Assembly (NCBI GenBank): GCA_964645285.1
Contig: CAZYDR010000043.1
Location: 1 to 31,603 of the forward strand
Reading direction: 5' to 3'
Length of the DNA: 31,603 nucleotides
Origin: JAYZAP01 sp964645285
Lineage (GTDB): Bacteria > Pseudomonadota > Alphaproteobacteria > JAAXGF01
Positions 7,439 through 15,550 of this stretch are shown here, one piece after another. The position numbers and the translations under genes were made by a program. The notes below the pieces were generated by a model, which was not told the DNA's origin, ran no database searches, and worked only from the letters and a program-made list of their open reading frames with translations. The stretch's first letter is position 1. Each line of letters begins with the position of its first letter.

Positions 7439-8726
7439 AACGCTCACGGACACGCCGTTCCTGGTGGCGCTTAACCTGACGCGGCGCTGTAACCTGAGTT
7501 GCGCCCACTGCTATCTCGACGCCGGCGTACGCAAGAACGGCGGCGCCGACGAACTGACCACCCCCGAAGTCACGGCGATCATCGACCGCATCGCCGACTT
7601 GAGCGACGAGACCATGGTGGTGCTGACCGGTGGCGAGCCGCTCATGCGGCCCGACATTTTCGACATCGTCCGCCACGCCAGCAGCCGTCGCCTGATGGTC
7701 GTCATGGGCACCAACGGCACCATGCTGGACGACATGCGGGTCGCCGCCCTGCAGGATGCCGGAATCGGCGCCGCCGGCATCAGCCTCGACTCCCTCGATC
7801 CGGCCTATCACGACGGCTTCAGGGGCCGTCAGGGGTCGTGGAACAGGACCTTGGCCGGCATTGACGCCTGCCGCCGCGCCGGGTTGATGTTCCAGGTCCA
7901 CTTCTCGGTCACCGACGACAACGCCGATGAGCTCGACAGCATGATCGACTTCGCCCGCGAGGCCGGGGCGGCGGTGCTCAACATCTTCTTCCTGGTCTGC
8001 ACCGGGCGCGGTGAATCTGTGACCAATGTTTCCGCCGACGTCTACGAGCGCGTCATGAAGCGCATCACCGAGGCGGCGCGTGACGAGACCGAACTGTTGG
8101 TACGGCCACGCTGCGCGCCTCACTTCAAGCGCATGGCCATGCTTGCCGACCCGCCGTTGCCGGTGACCCTGGCCCAGGGTTACGAGGCCGGCGGCTGCCT
8201 TGCTGGCACGCGCTATTGCCGGGTCACTCCCGAGGGCGAGTTGACCGCCTGCCCCTATATGGAAGGGTCCGTGGGCTCTCTGCGTGACCACGACTTTATC
8301 GATCTGTGGCAGACCGCGTCCCAGTTCCAGGCGCTACGCGCCCCAACGCTCGAAGGCCGCTGCGGCGCCTGTGAATACACCAAGATGTGCGGTGGCTGCC
8401 GGGCACGGCCCCTGGCGCGATACGGCAACCTCATGGGCGAGGACTTCCTGTGCCGCTACCAGCCCGGCGGCGGCGCCGTGGTCGAGCCGCTGCCCGACAC
8501 CGGCAAGGCCCTGCCCTGGACCGCCGATGCCGAGGACAGGCTGGCGCGGGTGCCGCCGTTCCTTCGCCGCATGATCCGCCAACGCGCCGAGGCCTATGTC
8601 CGTGAGCAGGGCGGCGGCGAGGTCGAGGCGCGCCACCTCCATGAGCTGGCCCAGCGGCGTTTCGGCGCGGCGGGACCGCCCAAGGGGATGATGACACGGC
8701 CGCCAATGACAGAGTCCGGGCCATGA
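7431..8726 (+). CDS. NirJ/AhbD-like radical SAM enzyme with PCP_red-like tail
   Basis: This 431-residue protein has the radical SAM cluster motif C20-x3-C24-x2-C27 (RRCNLSCAHCY) and the SAM-binding GGEP at 67-70. A SPASM-like C-terminal region supplies cysteines for auxiliary clusters at 256, 263, 274, 311, 314, 320, 323 and 341, including CGACEYTKMCGGCRARPLA. That last block is typical of the heme-forming family of NirJ, AhbC and AhbD, which decarboxylate or modify porphyrin side chains. Residues 362-412 (WTADAEDRLARVPPFLRR and onward) match the PCP_red pattern seen in the upstream UspA fusion. It overlaps the previous gene by eight bases and the next by four. The likely role is side-chain chemistry on a tetrapyrrole intermediate; the substrate is unknown. 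Confidence 0.85.
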   Translation: MAETLTDTPFLVALNLTRRCNLSCAHCYLDAGVRKNGGADELTTPEVTAIIDRIADLSDETMVVLTGGEPLMRPDIFDIVRHASSRRLMVVMGTNGTMLDDMRVAALQDAGIGAAGISLDSLDPAYHDGFRGRQGSWNRTLAGIDACRRAGLMFQVHFSVTDDNADELDSMIDFAREAGAAVLNIFFLVCTGRGESVTNVSADVYERVMKRITEAARDETELLVRPRCAPHFKRMAMLADPPLPVTLAQGYEAGGCLAGTRYCRVTPEGELTACPYMEGSVGSLRDHDFIDLWQTASQFQALRAPTLEGRCGACEYTKMCGGCRARPLARYGNLMGEDFLCRYQPGGGAVVEPLPDTGKALPWTADAEDRLARVPPFLRRMIRQRAEAYVREQGGGEVEARHLHELAQRRFGAAGPPKGMMTRPPMTESGP

Positions 8727-10120
8727 CCGTCGATGTGGCAGTCATCGGCGGCGGCGTCTCGGGCCTGGCCACGGCCTTTGATCTGCAACAGCGCGGCCAC
8801 CGCGTGGTGGTGCTGGAGCGTCAGGTACGGGCCGGCGGCAACGCCGTATCCGAACACATCGGCGGCTTCCTCATGGAGCACGGTCCGAGTACGGTCAACG
8901 CCGCTTCGGCAGAGGCGGGGCAGGTGGCTAGTGCCCTTGGTATCACCGCGGACCGTTGCGACCTGGGGGACGAGGTGCGCTATCGTTATCTCACCGACCG
9001 GGATTCTCTCGCCCGTATCGCCACTCATCCCTTCGGCTTTCTGACATCCGGCTATCTCTCGCTGGGCGCACGGCTGCGGCTGATGGCCGAGCCGTTTCTG
9101 CCGGGCCGCAAGGATAGTGGCGACGAGACTATCGCCGGGTTCTTCAGCCGTCGCTTCGGTCGTGAATTCGCCGAACGGGTGATCGACCCGTTGACCGGCG
9201 GCCTCTACGCCGGCTGCGCCGACCAGCTATCCATGGCGGCGGTGTTCCCGGCGCTCCGGGAAATGGAACGCGGTCACGGTTCGATCGCCCGCGCGGTCTT
9301 CGCGCGGCGGCGCAACGGCAAGCGCATGCCCGGCCGGCGGCTGCATTCCTGGCCCGGCGGCATCGGTACTTTGCCCGAGGCGCTCGCCCGGGCGCTGGGC
9401 TCGGCGTTGCGGACCGGGGCCGCCGTACGACGTCTGCGGCGGGAACCAACCGGCTACCGGATCGACGCCGGCGCGGCGGGCGCATTCACGGCGCGGTCCG
9501 TAGTGCTGGCGACCCAGCCCCATGTGGCGGCGGGTCTGCTCGAAGGGCTCGACGCCGCCGCCGCCAACGCCGCCGGGGCCATTGCCGCGCCGCCCCTTGC
9601 CGTGGTCTTCCTGGGTTATCGCCGCGACCAGGTCGACCATCCCCTCGACGGCCTCGGTTATCTTACCGCGCCGGGCGAGGGCCGGACACTCAGTGGCTCA
9701 CAGTTCTGTTCGACCATGTTCCCCGGCCGCGCGCCGGCCGGCCATGTGGCGTTGGCCGGGTACATGGGCGGCGCCCGGGCGCCCGAGCTTGCCCGACTGC
9801 CGATCGCTGATCTGGTCGCCGCCACCCGTGATGAATTCGCCGACCTGCTCGGCGCCCGGGGCGAGCCGGTGGTCGCCGGGGTGCGCCAGTGGGCGCGGGG
9901 GTTGCCCCAGTACACCACTGGCCATCCTGGCCGCGCCGCCGCCCTGCGCGCCGCCGAGCAAGCTTTACCCGGCCTGTTCCTCACCGGCAACTACTTCAGT
10001 GGTCCCTCGATCGCCGCCTGTCTCGAGCATGCGTCGTCGGCGGCGAGTTGCGTGGATGCCCATTTGTCGCGGGCTGATCAGGCCGAGGCTTCGACCACCT
10101 CACAGACCAAGGCCATGTAA
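8723..10120 (+). CDS. hemY: HemY-type protoporphyrinogen/coproporphyrinogen oxidase
   Basis: The 465-residue FAD protein opens with the dinucleotide-binding fold VIGGGVSGLATA (G9-G10-G11-x2-G14) and an acidic Glu32 at the end of strand 2. Mid-protein LTGGLYAGCADQLSM and the C-terminal LTGNYFSGPSIAACLEH are characteristic of HemY/PPOX oxidases, which aromatise porphyrinogens to porphyrins. The length fits the family. The gene overlaps the radical SAM gene (ATGA) and is the last gene of the operon. Many alphaproteobacteria use HemJ for housekeeping heme, so a HemY placed beside a NirJ-like enzyme and a bd-like oxidase suggests a dedicated heme branch. Whether it prefers proto- or coproporphyrinogen is not visible. 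Confidence 0.85.
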   Translation: MTVDVAVIGGGVSGLATAFDLQQRGHRVVVLERQVRAGGNAVSEHIGGFLMEHGPSTVNAASAEAGQVASALGITADRCDLGDEVRYRYLTDRDSLARIATHPFGFLTSGYLSLGARLRLMAEPFLPGRKDSGDETIAGFFSRRFGREFAERVIDPLTGGLYAGCADQLSMAAVFPALREMERGHGSIARAVFARRRNGKRMPGRRLHSWPGGIGTLPEALARALGSALRTGAAVRRLRREPTGYRIDAGAAGAFTARSVVLATQPHVAAGLLEGLDAAAANAAGAIAAPPLAVVFLGYRRDQVDHPLDGLGYLTAPGEGRTLSGSQFCSTMFPGRAPAGHVALAGYMGGARAPELARLPIADLVAATRDEFADLLGARGEPVVAGVRQWARGLPQYTTGHPGRAAALRAAEQALPGLFLTGNYFSGPSIAACLEHASSAASCVDAHLSRADQAEASTTSQTKAM

Positions 10121-10157
10121 AACGGGATGCTGGGCACCGGGGCGGGCAGCACAGGAG

Positions 10158-10234
10158 TGGTGCGCCCGACAGGATTCGAACCTGTGACCCCCAGATTAGG
10201 AATCTGGTGCTCTATCCTACTGAGCTACGGGCGC
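10158..10234 (-). tRNA. tRNA-Arg (anticodon CCU)
   Basis: The reverse strand folds into a full cloverleaf. The acceptor stem is GCGCCCG paired with CGGGCGC, the D arm begins AGCTCAG, the anticodon stem CCAGA/TCTGG carries the loop TTCCTAA, and the T arm is ACAGG-TTCGAAT-CCTGT. The 3' CCA is encoded (10158-10160). The anticodon CCU reads AGG, so this is the minor arginine tRNA. Its 3' end faces the end of the hemY operon 37 bases away. Confidence 0.97.
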
Positions 10235-10281
10235 TTGGGGCCTTTCTAGGCGCGCGGCGCGGCGCGGTCAACCGGGAGCGG

Positions 10282-11112
10282 CTAGGCGCCGCGCCGGGCC
10301 ATCATCAGCACCGGGCCGATACGGCCGTTTTCGGTGTTGGCCAGGGTGTTCTTGAGTTTGTCGCGCCAAGTGGCGCCCATCAACAGGTGTACGCCGAGCG
10401 GTGGCGGGCCTTCGCCGGCGGCTTTGAGGCGTTTGCGAAAAAAGTCGATGGCGGCGTCGCGGCGGTTGTCCACCAGGGTGATTTTGAAGCCGGCGTTCTC
10501 AAGCAGCGCCTGGGTCTGGTCCACCGTGGTCAGGTGGCTGGTCTCGGCGGTCTCGGCCCAGGGCACGGGGTAGGCCAGGGGCTGGTCGTCTATTTTCATG
10601 ACGTCGTAGACGCAACAAGTCGCGCCCGGCTTCAGGACTCGAGCGATTTCCCCATAGAGGCTTTCCCGGTCGGCGATGTTCATGGCCACGTGCATGGTGA
10701 CGGCGCCATGGAACGTAGCGTCTTCAAAGGGCATGGCGAGGGCGCTGGCGACGTCGAAATTGACGTCATCGCCGAGGCCGACCCGATCGGTCAGGGTACG
10801 GGCAATGTCGACATATTCGGGCGTCAGATCGATGCCGTGAACCCGGCAGCCGTAACGCGAGGCCATCAGCCGCGCCGTGCCGCCGATGCCGCAGCCGACA
10901 TCGAGAATGCGCTGGCCGGTCCGGGGCGCCAGAGCGTCGAGGGCGTGGTCGGTGGCCTTGCGCCCGCCAACATGGAATTCATCCACCGGGGCCAGATCGT
11001 CGATGGTCAGATGGTCGAGATCGACGCCCATTGCATTGAGCCCGGCGTCAATGCGCGCCAGCAGCCCGGCTTTGCCATAGTGCCGCGCGACCGCGCCTTC
11101 ATCGATTGTCAT
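10282..11112 (-). CDS. Class I SAM-dependent methyltransferase
   Basis: A 276-residue protein with the SAM-binding motif I ILDVGCGIGG at 69-78, an acidic residue at the end of strand 2 (HGIDLTPEYV) and motif II/III features (DATFHGAVTMHVAMNI, RVLKPGATCCVYDV). The layout resembles the UbiE/sterol or sarcosine methyltransferase superfamily (Methyltransf_11 type). The substrate cannot be assigned. It starts seven bases after the stop of the PagL-like gene, so the two are probably in one transcript. Confidence 0.85.
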   Translation of the reverse strand: MTIDEGAVARHYGKAGLLARIDAGLNAMGVDLDHLTIDDLAPVDEFHVGGRKATDHALDALAPRTGQRILDVGCGIGGTARLMASRYGCRVHGIDLTPEYVDIARTLTDRVGLGDDVNFDVASALAMPFEDATFHGAVTMHVAMNIADRESLYGEIARVLKPGATCCVYDVMKIDDQPLAYPVPWAETAETSHLTTVDQTQALLENAGFKITLVDNRRDAAIDFFRKRLKAAGEGPPPLGVHLLMGATWRDKLKNTLANTENGRIGPVLMMARRGA

Positions 11113-11118
11113 GGTTCC

Positions 11119-11643
11119 CTAGAACAGCGGGTCAATGGGCATGGAATAGGAGAACAAGCCGGAATCAAGGCCAGGGTTTGAATCGTGGATGCTGAAATTG
11201 GAGATGTGTGTCAGGGTAATGCCGACGCGGGCCTCGTTTTCGAAGACGTAGGCGAAGGTGATGGCGGCGTGGAACTGATAGACACCGCCCAGATCCTTGG
11301 AGTTGCCCGCAACGAAGCCGCCGCCGCCGCCTTCGGGGCGGATGACGATATGGTCGCCGAGAAAGATATCCGCATAGGTTCCGCCATAGCCGAACACCGA
11401 GCCCTTGCCGCTGACCATCAGCCCGAGCATGGCCCCAAAGCCGCCAAAGAACGGCTCGGCGGCGAAGTCGGTATAGTGGGAGGTGAACTCGATGCGGCCC
11501 TCGAAGGTTTCTTCATCGTAGTCGTCGATATCCGACTGGCCGGCCATGAAGATCAGCAGGTCCTTGTCCCCCGCCACGGCGGGCGAGCCGCATATTACCA
11601 GCGCGAGCGCCACCAGCGCCGCCGCCAAACCTCTAACCATCAT
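11119..11643 (-). CDS. PagL-like acyloxyacyl hydrolase/lipid A deacylase, variant triad
   Basis: The ATG at 11643 is preferred because AGGGG lies about eight bases upstream; a further in-frame TTG at 11664 is possible. The 174-residue product has a signal peptide ending near AVAGD and then short alternating beta strands, as expected for an eight-stranded outer-membrane barrel. The block THISNFSIHDSNPGLDS matches the active site of PagL lipid A 3-O-deacylase (His126, Ser128, Glu140 in Pseudomonas). Here His146 and Ser148 are kept, but the residue 14 positions after His is Asp160, not Glu. It is a paralogue of the next - strand gene upstream and shares its GYGG, SKDLG and NPG features. Confidence 0.75.
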   Translation of the reverse strand: MMVRGLAAALVALALVICGSPAVAGDKDLLIFMAGQSDIDDYDEETFEGRIEFTSHYTDFAAEPFFGGFGAMLGLMVSGKGSVFGYGGTYADIFLGDHIVIRPEGGGGGFVAGNSKDLGGVYQFHAAITFAYVFENEARVGITLTHISNFSIHDSNPGLDSGLFSYSMPIDPLF

Positions 11644-11719
11644 TGCGAAAACCCCTAGCCTCAATATCCCCGGCGGATTTTATGAAAATTACGCCCGAGG
11701 GCAAGTACTCACACAGTGA

Positions 11720-12268
11720 TCAGTTGCCAATCGGGATCGAGTAGGTCAGAACTAGGGACTCGGTGCCCGGATTATTGTTGCTGATACTGGCGTTGGAAAT
11801 GTGACTGAGCGCGACCCCAAGGCGTGCCCGATCGTCGAAACGATAGGCCAGTTCGAGGCCGGAGCGGAACTCAAGCACATTGCCCAGATCCTTGGAGACG
11901 CCCCGGCGATACCCGCCGATTGCGAAGTTGGGCGTCATGACCCAGCGATTTCCCATGAAGATATCAAGATTGATGCCGCCGTAGCCGTAGATGCCGCCCT
12001 TGCTGTTGCCGAGCAGGCCGATCATGGGCTTGAAGCCGAGGAACTTCTGGTTCCAGCGGAACTCGATGCGGGCCTCGGCGGCGGTCTCGTTGTCGTTGAC
12101 GTCGTAGCCGCCGGCACTGACGGCGAGGAACGACGGATCATCGGCCCACGTCGCCGTGGCCACCGTCAACCCAAGCGCCAAACTCGCAATCAACGTGAAA
12201 AGCCGTACCACCGGTCGAAACCCCCTTTGCCTCATTGCCCAGAGTGTACGAAAAACCGCCTGCCTCAT
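11720..12268 (-). CDS. PagL-like acyloxyacyl hydrolase/lipid A deacylase
   Basis: The ATG at 12268 overlaps the stop of the iminopeptidase gene (ATGA) and has AAGAGG about five bases upstream, so the product is 182 residues; a start at 12235 would also leave a signal peptide. Cleavage is likely after TWA (about 42). The mature part is a small beta-barrel type sequence. SHISNASISNNNPGTES places His156, Ser158 and Glu170 at exactly the spacing of the PagL catalytic triad (+2, +14). The expected role is removal of an ester-linked acyl chain from lipid A in the outer membrane. It forms a tandem paralogous pair with the gene at 11119-11643. Confidence 0.78.
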   Translation of the reverse strand: MRQAVFRTLWAMRQRGFRPVVRLFTLIASLALGLTVATATWADDPSFLAVSAGGYDVNDNETAAEARIEFRWNQKFLGFKPMIGLLGNSKGGIYGYGGINLDIFMGNRWVMTPNFAIGGYRRGVSKDLGNVLEFRSGLELAYRFDDRARLGVALSHISNASISNNNPGTESLVLTYSIPIGN

Positions 12269-13215
12269 GCCAGCCTCTTGAAATCCTCCATGACGTCGAG
12301 CAGGGCGGCAAGGATGCCCGGCTCCAGAACCATGTGACCGGCATCGGGGATGATGCGGTAGTCGGCCTCGGGCCAGGCCTGGGCCACGGTGTCGGCGGTT
12401 ATGGTCGGGCAAATGATATCGTAGCGCCCCTGGACCATGACCGTGGGGATATCACGCAGCAGCCCGATACTGTCGAACAGAGCATTGAGCGGTAGAAAAA
12501 TGTCGTTGATGAAGTAATGGGCCTCGATCCGCGCCAGGCTCAGAGCCTTCTTATCGTCGGCGAAGCTGGCCACCACGTCCGGGTCCGGCAGCAGGGTGGC
12601 GCAGCGTCCCTCGTAGATGCTCCAGGCCCGCGCCGCCGGCATGTGGACGGCCGGGTCCGGGTCGGTAAGGACGCGGTAGAAGTTGGTCAGCAGATCGCCG
12701 TGCTCGGCCTCGGGCAGGACGGATGTGAACTCGCGCCAGTGTTCCGGGAATACCGTGCCCATGCCGTTGAGGAACCATTCGATCTCCTGGCGGCGACACA
12801 GGAAGATGCCGCGCATGACTAGGGCCATGCAGCACTCCGGGTGGGCTTGCGCGTAGGCCATGGTCAGGGTCGAGCCCCAGGAGCCGCCGAACACGATCCA
12901 GCGTTCGATGCCGAGCTGTTCGCGCAGTTGTTCCATGTCGGCGATGAGGTGGGGCGTGGTGTTGTCGGTGAGGTCCGCCACCGGCGTCGAGCGGCCGCAG
13001 CCGCGCTGGTCGAATATGATGATGCGGTAATGGTCCGGGTCGTAGAACCGGCGCTGCACCAGCCCGGCGCCGCCGCCCGGCCCGCCATGGAGAAAGATTA
13101 CCGGCACGCCGGTCGGATTGCCCGATTGCTCCCAGTAGACCTGGTGGACACCGCCTGTATCCATCATGCCGGTCTCAAAGGGTTCGATTTCGGGGAACAA
13201 CGCGGTACGGGCCAT
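12265..13215 (-). CDS. pip: Proline iminopeptidase
   Basis: A 316-residue alpha/beta hydrolase of family S33. It shows HGGPGGG (43-49, oxyanion hole region), the DQRGCGRS block, the nucleophile elbow GGSWGS with Ser112, the acid Asp266 (QGRYDIICP) and His294 (DAGHM). Length and motifs match bacterial proline iminopeptidase, a cytoplasmic enzyme that releases N-terminal proline from peptides. A GGAG site lies about seven bases before the ATG. It is divergent from the SNase-like gene and is translationally coupled to the PagL-like gene downstream, a pairing without an obvious functional link. Confidence 0.92.
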   Translation of the reverse strand: MARTALFPEIEPFETGMMDTGGVHQVYWEQSGNPTGVPVIFLHGGPGGGAGLVQRRFYDPDHYRIIIFDQRGCGRSTPVADLTDNTTPHLIADMEQLREQLGIERWIVFGGSWGSTLTMAYAQAHPECCMALVMRGIFLCRRQEIEWFLNGMGTVFPEHWREFTSVLPEAEHGDLLTNFYRVLTDPDPAVHMPAARAWSIYEGRCATLLPDPDVVASFADDKKALSLARIEAHYFINDIFLPLNALFDSIGLLRDIPTVMVQGRYDIICPTITADTVAQAWPEADYRIIPDAGHMVLEPGILAALLDVMEDFKRLA

Positions 13216-13284
13216 GGAATTTTCTCCGTAGGATCAGAATTTTGCCGATCATAGGCCGCCGCCACGTTGTGGTATAGTCGCCCT

Positions 13285-14055
13285 ATGAACCGGTTGATTA
13301 TTCTCGTCGCCCTGGCGCTACTCCCGTTCGCCGCCGTGGCTGCGGACCTTAAGCAGGGGCCAAGGGCCCGCGTGGTCGTGGTGGTCGACGGCGACACGGT
13401 CGAGCTCGACAACGGCATGGTGGTGCGCCTGGTCGGCATCCAGGCGCCCAAGCTGCCTCTCGGCCGCCCCGGCTTCGAGGCCTGGCCCTTGGCCGATGAG
13501 GCCAAGGCGACCCTGGTCGCTCTGGTCATGGACGTCCGTGTCTCGCTGCACTACGGCGGCCGTCAGGTTGACCGCCACGGCCGCCAGCTCGCCCATCTCT
13601 ACACCAACGACGGCGTCTGGGTGCAGGGCGAATTGCTGCGTCTCGGCATGGCCCGGGTTTACAGCTTCCGCGACAATCGGGCTCTGGTCGCCGCCATGCT
13701 GGCCCTGGAGGCCGAGGCGAGGGCAAACGGCCGCGGCATTTGGAGCGATGATTATTACGCCGTGCGAAAGGCCGAGCCACCGCGCCTGCCCATTGACCGC
13801 TTCGAATTGGTCGAGGGGCTGGTGGTTGCCGCGACCATTGTTCGGGGCCGCGCCTACCTCAACTTCGGCCCTGACTGGAAGACCGACTTCACGGCCAGCG
13901 TTGACCCCCGCGACCGCCGCCTGTTCGACGATATAGGTTTCGACATCGAAGCGCTCCAGGGCCACCGGGTTCGGGTGCGCGGTTGGGTCGAATCCTGGAA
14001 TGGATCGATGATCGAAATCAGCCATCCGGAGCAGATCGAGGTGCTCGATCCATGA
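13285..14055 (+). CDS. Secreted SNase-like (thermonuclease fold) protein
   Basis: The ATG at 13285 gives 256 residues with a signal peptide (about 1-20, ending AVAAD). Residues 27-150 follow the staphylococcal nuclease fold: VVDGDTVEL (Asp35, Asp37), VVRLVGIQAP and DRHGRQLAHLY. Compared with S. aureus nuclease, Arg35 and Arg87 have counterparts (Arg48, Arg100), but the Glu43 position is Lys56 and Asp40 is Gln53. The catalytic base and one calcium ligand therefore seem to be missing. A further domain of about 80 residues follows and may be OB-like (GHRVRVRGWVESWNGSMIEI). The gene overlaps the M48 protease gene by four bases. A binding role rather than nuclease action is possible. Confidence 0.8.
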   Translation: MNRLIILVALALLPFAAVAADLKQGPRARVVVVVDGDTVELDNGMVVRLVGIQAPKLPLGRPGFEAWPLADEAKATLVALVMDVRVSLHYGGRQVDRHGRQLAHLYTNDGVWVQGELLRLGMARVYSFRDNRALVAAMLALEAEARANGRGIWSDDYYAVRKAEPPRLPIDRFELVEGLVVAATIVRGRAYLNFGPDWKTDFTASVDPRDRRLFDDIGFDIEALQGHRVRVRGWVESWNGSMIEISHPEQIEVLDP

Positions 14056-15521
14056 TGTCCCCGGTTCAGCGCGGGTTGGCCATCATCGTGGCGACCATGG
14101 GGCTGGCTCTGTCGGCCTGCACCACTAATCCGGCCACCGGCGGCTCGGACTTCACACCGCTCATGAGTCCCAACCAGGAATTGGCTCTCGGCGCCGAGGA
14201 ACATCCCAAGCTGCTCGAAGCCTTCGGCGGCGCCTATGACGAGCGCGTCGCCCTGACCGCCTATGTCTACGAACTCGGCCACCGCCTGCAAAGCGTCTCC
14301 GAGATGCCGACCCCGCCGTTCACCTTCACCATCATCAACAGCGACGAGATCAACGCCTTCGCCCTGCCCGGCGGCTTCGTCTACGTCACCCGGGGGCTCA
14401 TGGTCCTGGCCAATTCCGAGGCCGAGCTGGCCGGTGTCCTGGCTCACGAGATCGGCCACGTCACCGGCCGCCACACGGCCCAGCGCTATAACCAGGCGGT
14501 GTTCGCCCAGCTTGGCGCGGCGGTGCTGGGCGCCGCTGTCGGCAATCGCGCGGTGTCGGAGCTGGCGCGGTTTGGCGCCACCGCCTATGTCCAGGGCTAC
14601 TCCCGGGACCAGGAGCACGAGGCCGACGTGCTCGGCGTGCGCTATCTCGGCCGCGCCGGCTACGATCCTCTGGCCATGGCCGCGTTCCTCGCCAAGATGG
14701 GGGCCCAAAGCCGGCTCGCTGCCAAGATCGCCGGGCGTGAGGGGGTCGAGGCCGAGGTCAGCCTGTTCTCCAGCCACCCGCGAACCGCCGACCGGGTCGC
14801 CCGCGCCGCCGAGGCGGCCGAGATCAATCAGGCGGCGGGCCGCCAGTTGGGCCACGACGAATATCTGCTGCGTCTTGCCCAGACCCTCTATGGCGACGAC
14901 GCCGACCAGGGCTTCCGCCGGGGCCGCGAATTCGCCCACCCCGGCCTGGGCTTCCGCTTCAAGGTGCCGCCGGACTTCCGCATGCGCAACACCAGCCAGG
15001 CGGTGGTGGCGACTCACAAGGGCGGTACGGCGATCCGTTTCGACGGCGCCAAGGTCGGCGCCAATATGGATATTTTGCGCTTCTTGACCCAAAAATGGCT
15101 CGGCGATGTGAGCCTCGGCGATGCGACGCGCATCACCGTCAACGGTATGGCGGCGGCGACCGGAACCGCCCGTGTCGGCACCCAAGACGGGCCGCGCGAC
15201 CTGCGCGCCATCGCCATCCGCTACGACCCCGAAACCGTCTACCGATTTATGATTTTGACACCGCCGAACCAGACCGCCGCCTTGGGTGAAGAACTACGCC
15301 GCATGACCTACAGCTTCCGGCCTCTGAGTGGGCGCGAAAAAACCAACCTGCGACCCCAACGTATCCAAATCCATGAGGTCCAACTCGGCGACACGGTGGC
15401 CGCCCTGGCCGCCACCATGCCCTTCGAAGACTTCAAGGAGGAACGCTTCCGCGTCCTCAACGGCCTGGTGCCGGGCGAGGTCTTGGAGCCGGGCCGGCTG
15501 GTCAAACTGATCGGGCTATAA
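14052..15521 (+). CDS. M48 family metalloprotease lipoprotein with LysM-like tail
   Basis: A 489-residue product whose ATG at 14052 overlaps the previous stop. It has a lipoprotein signal with lipobox LSAC (Cys23), so it should be anchored in the outer membrane. The zinc site is HEIGH (His132, Glu133, His136) with a downstream third ligand Glu190 in EHEAD, as in BepA/LoiP-type M48 proteases that handle misassembled outer-membrane proteins. The last 50 residues (IHEVQLGDTVAALAATM to LEPGRLVKLI) look like a LysM-type module, which would give peptidoglycan contact. It is translationally coupled to the SNase-like gene. Confidence 0.88.
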   Translation: MMSPVQRGLAIIVATMGLALSACTTNPATGGSDFTPLMSPNQELALGAEEHPKLLEAFGGAYDERVALTAYVYELGHRLQSVSEMPTPPFTFTIINSDEINAFALPGGFVYVTRGLMVLANSEAELAGVLAHEIGHVTGRHTAQRYNQAVFAQLGAAVLGAAVGNRAVSELARFGATAYVQGYSRDQEHEADVLGVRYLGRAGYDPLAMAAFLAKMGAQSRLAAKIAGREGVEAEVSLFSSHPRTADRVARAAEAAEINQAAGRQLGHDEYLLRLAQTLYGDDADQGFRRGREFAHPGLGFRFKVPPDFRMRNTSQAVVATHKGGTAIRFDGAKVGANMDILRFLTQKWLGDVSLGDATRITVNGMAAATGTARVGTQDGPRDLRAIAIRYDPETVYRFMILTPPNQTAALGEELRRMTYSFRPLSGREKTNLRPQRIQIHEVQLGDTVAALAATMPFEDFKEERFRVLNGLVPGEVLEPGRLVKLIGL

Positions 15522-15550
15522 CGCCCCTAATACCCCAAGGAAATCACGCC

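Noticed and set aside
5822..7453. 543-codon - strand frame opposite the UspA fusion
   Set aside because: Mirror frame caused by strong third-position G/C; no domain seen, and the UspA and PCP_red patterns are on the + strand.
10121..10157. Possible terminator between hemY and the tRNA gene
   Set aside because: Only a weak 5-bp TGCTG/CAGCA pairing with a long loop and no T-run in the right place.
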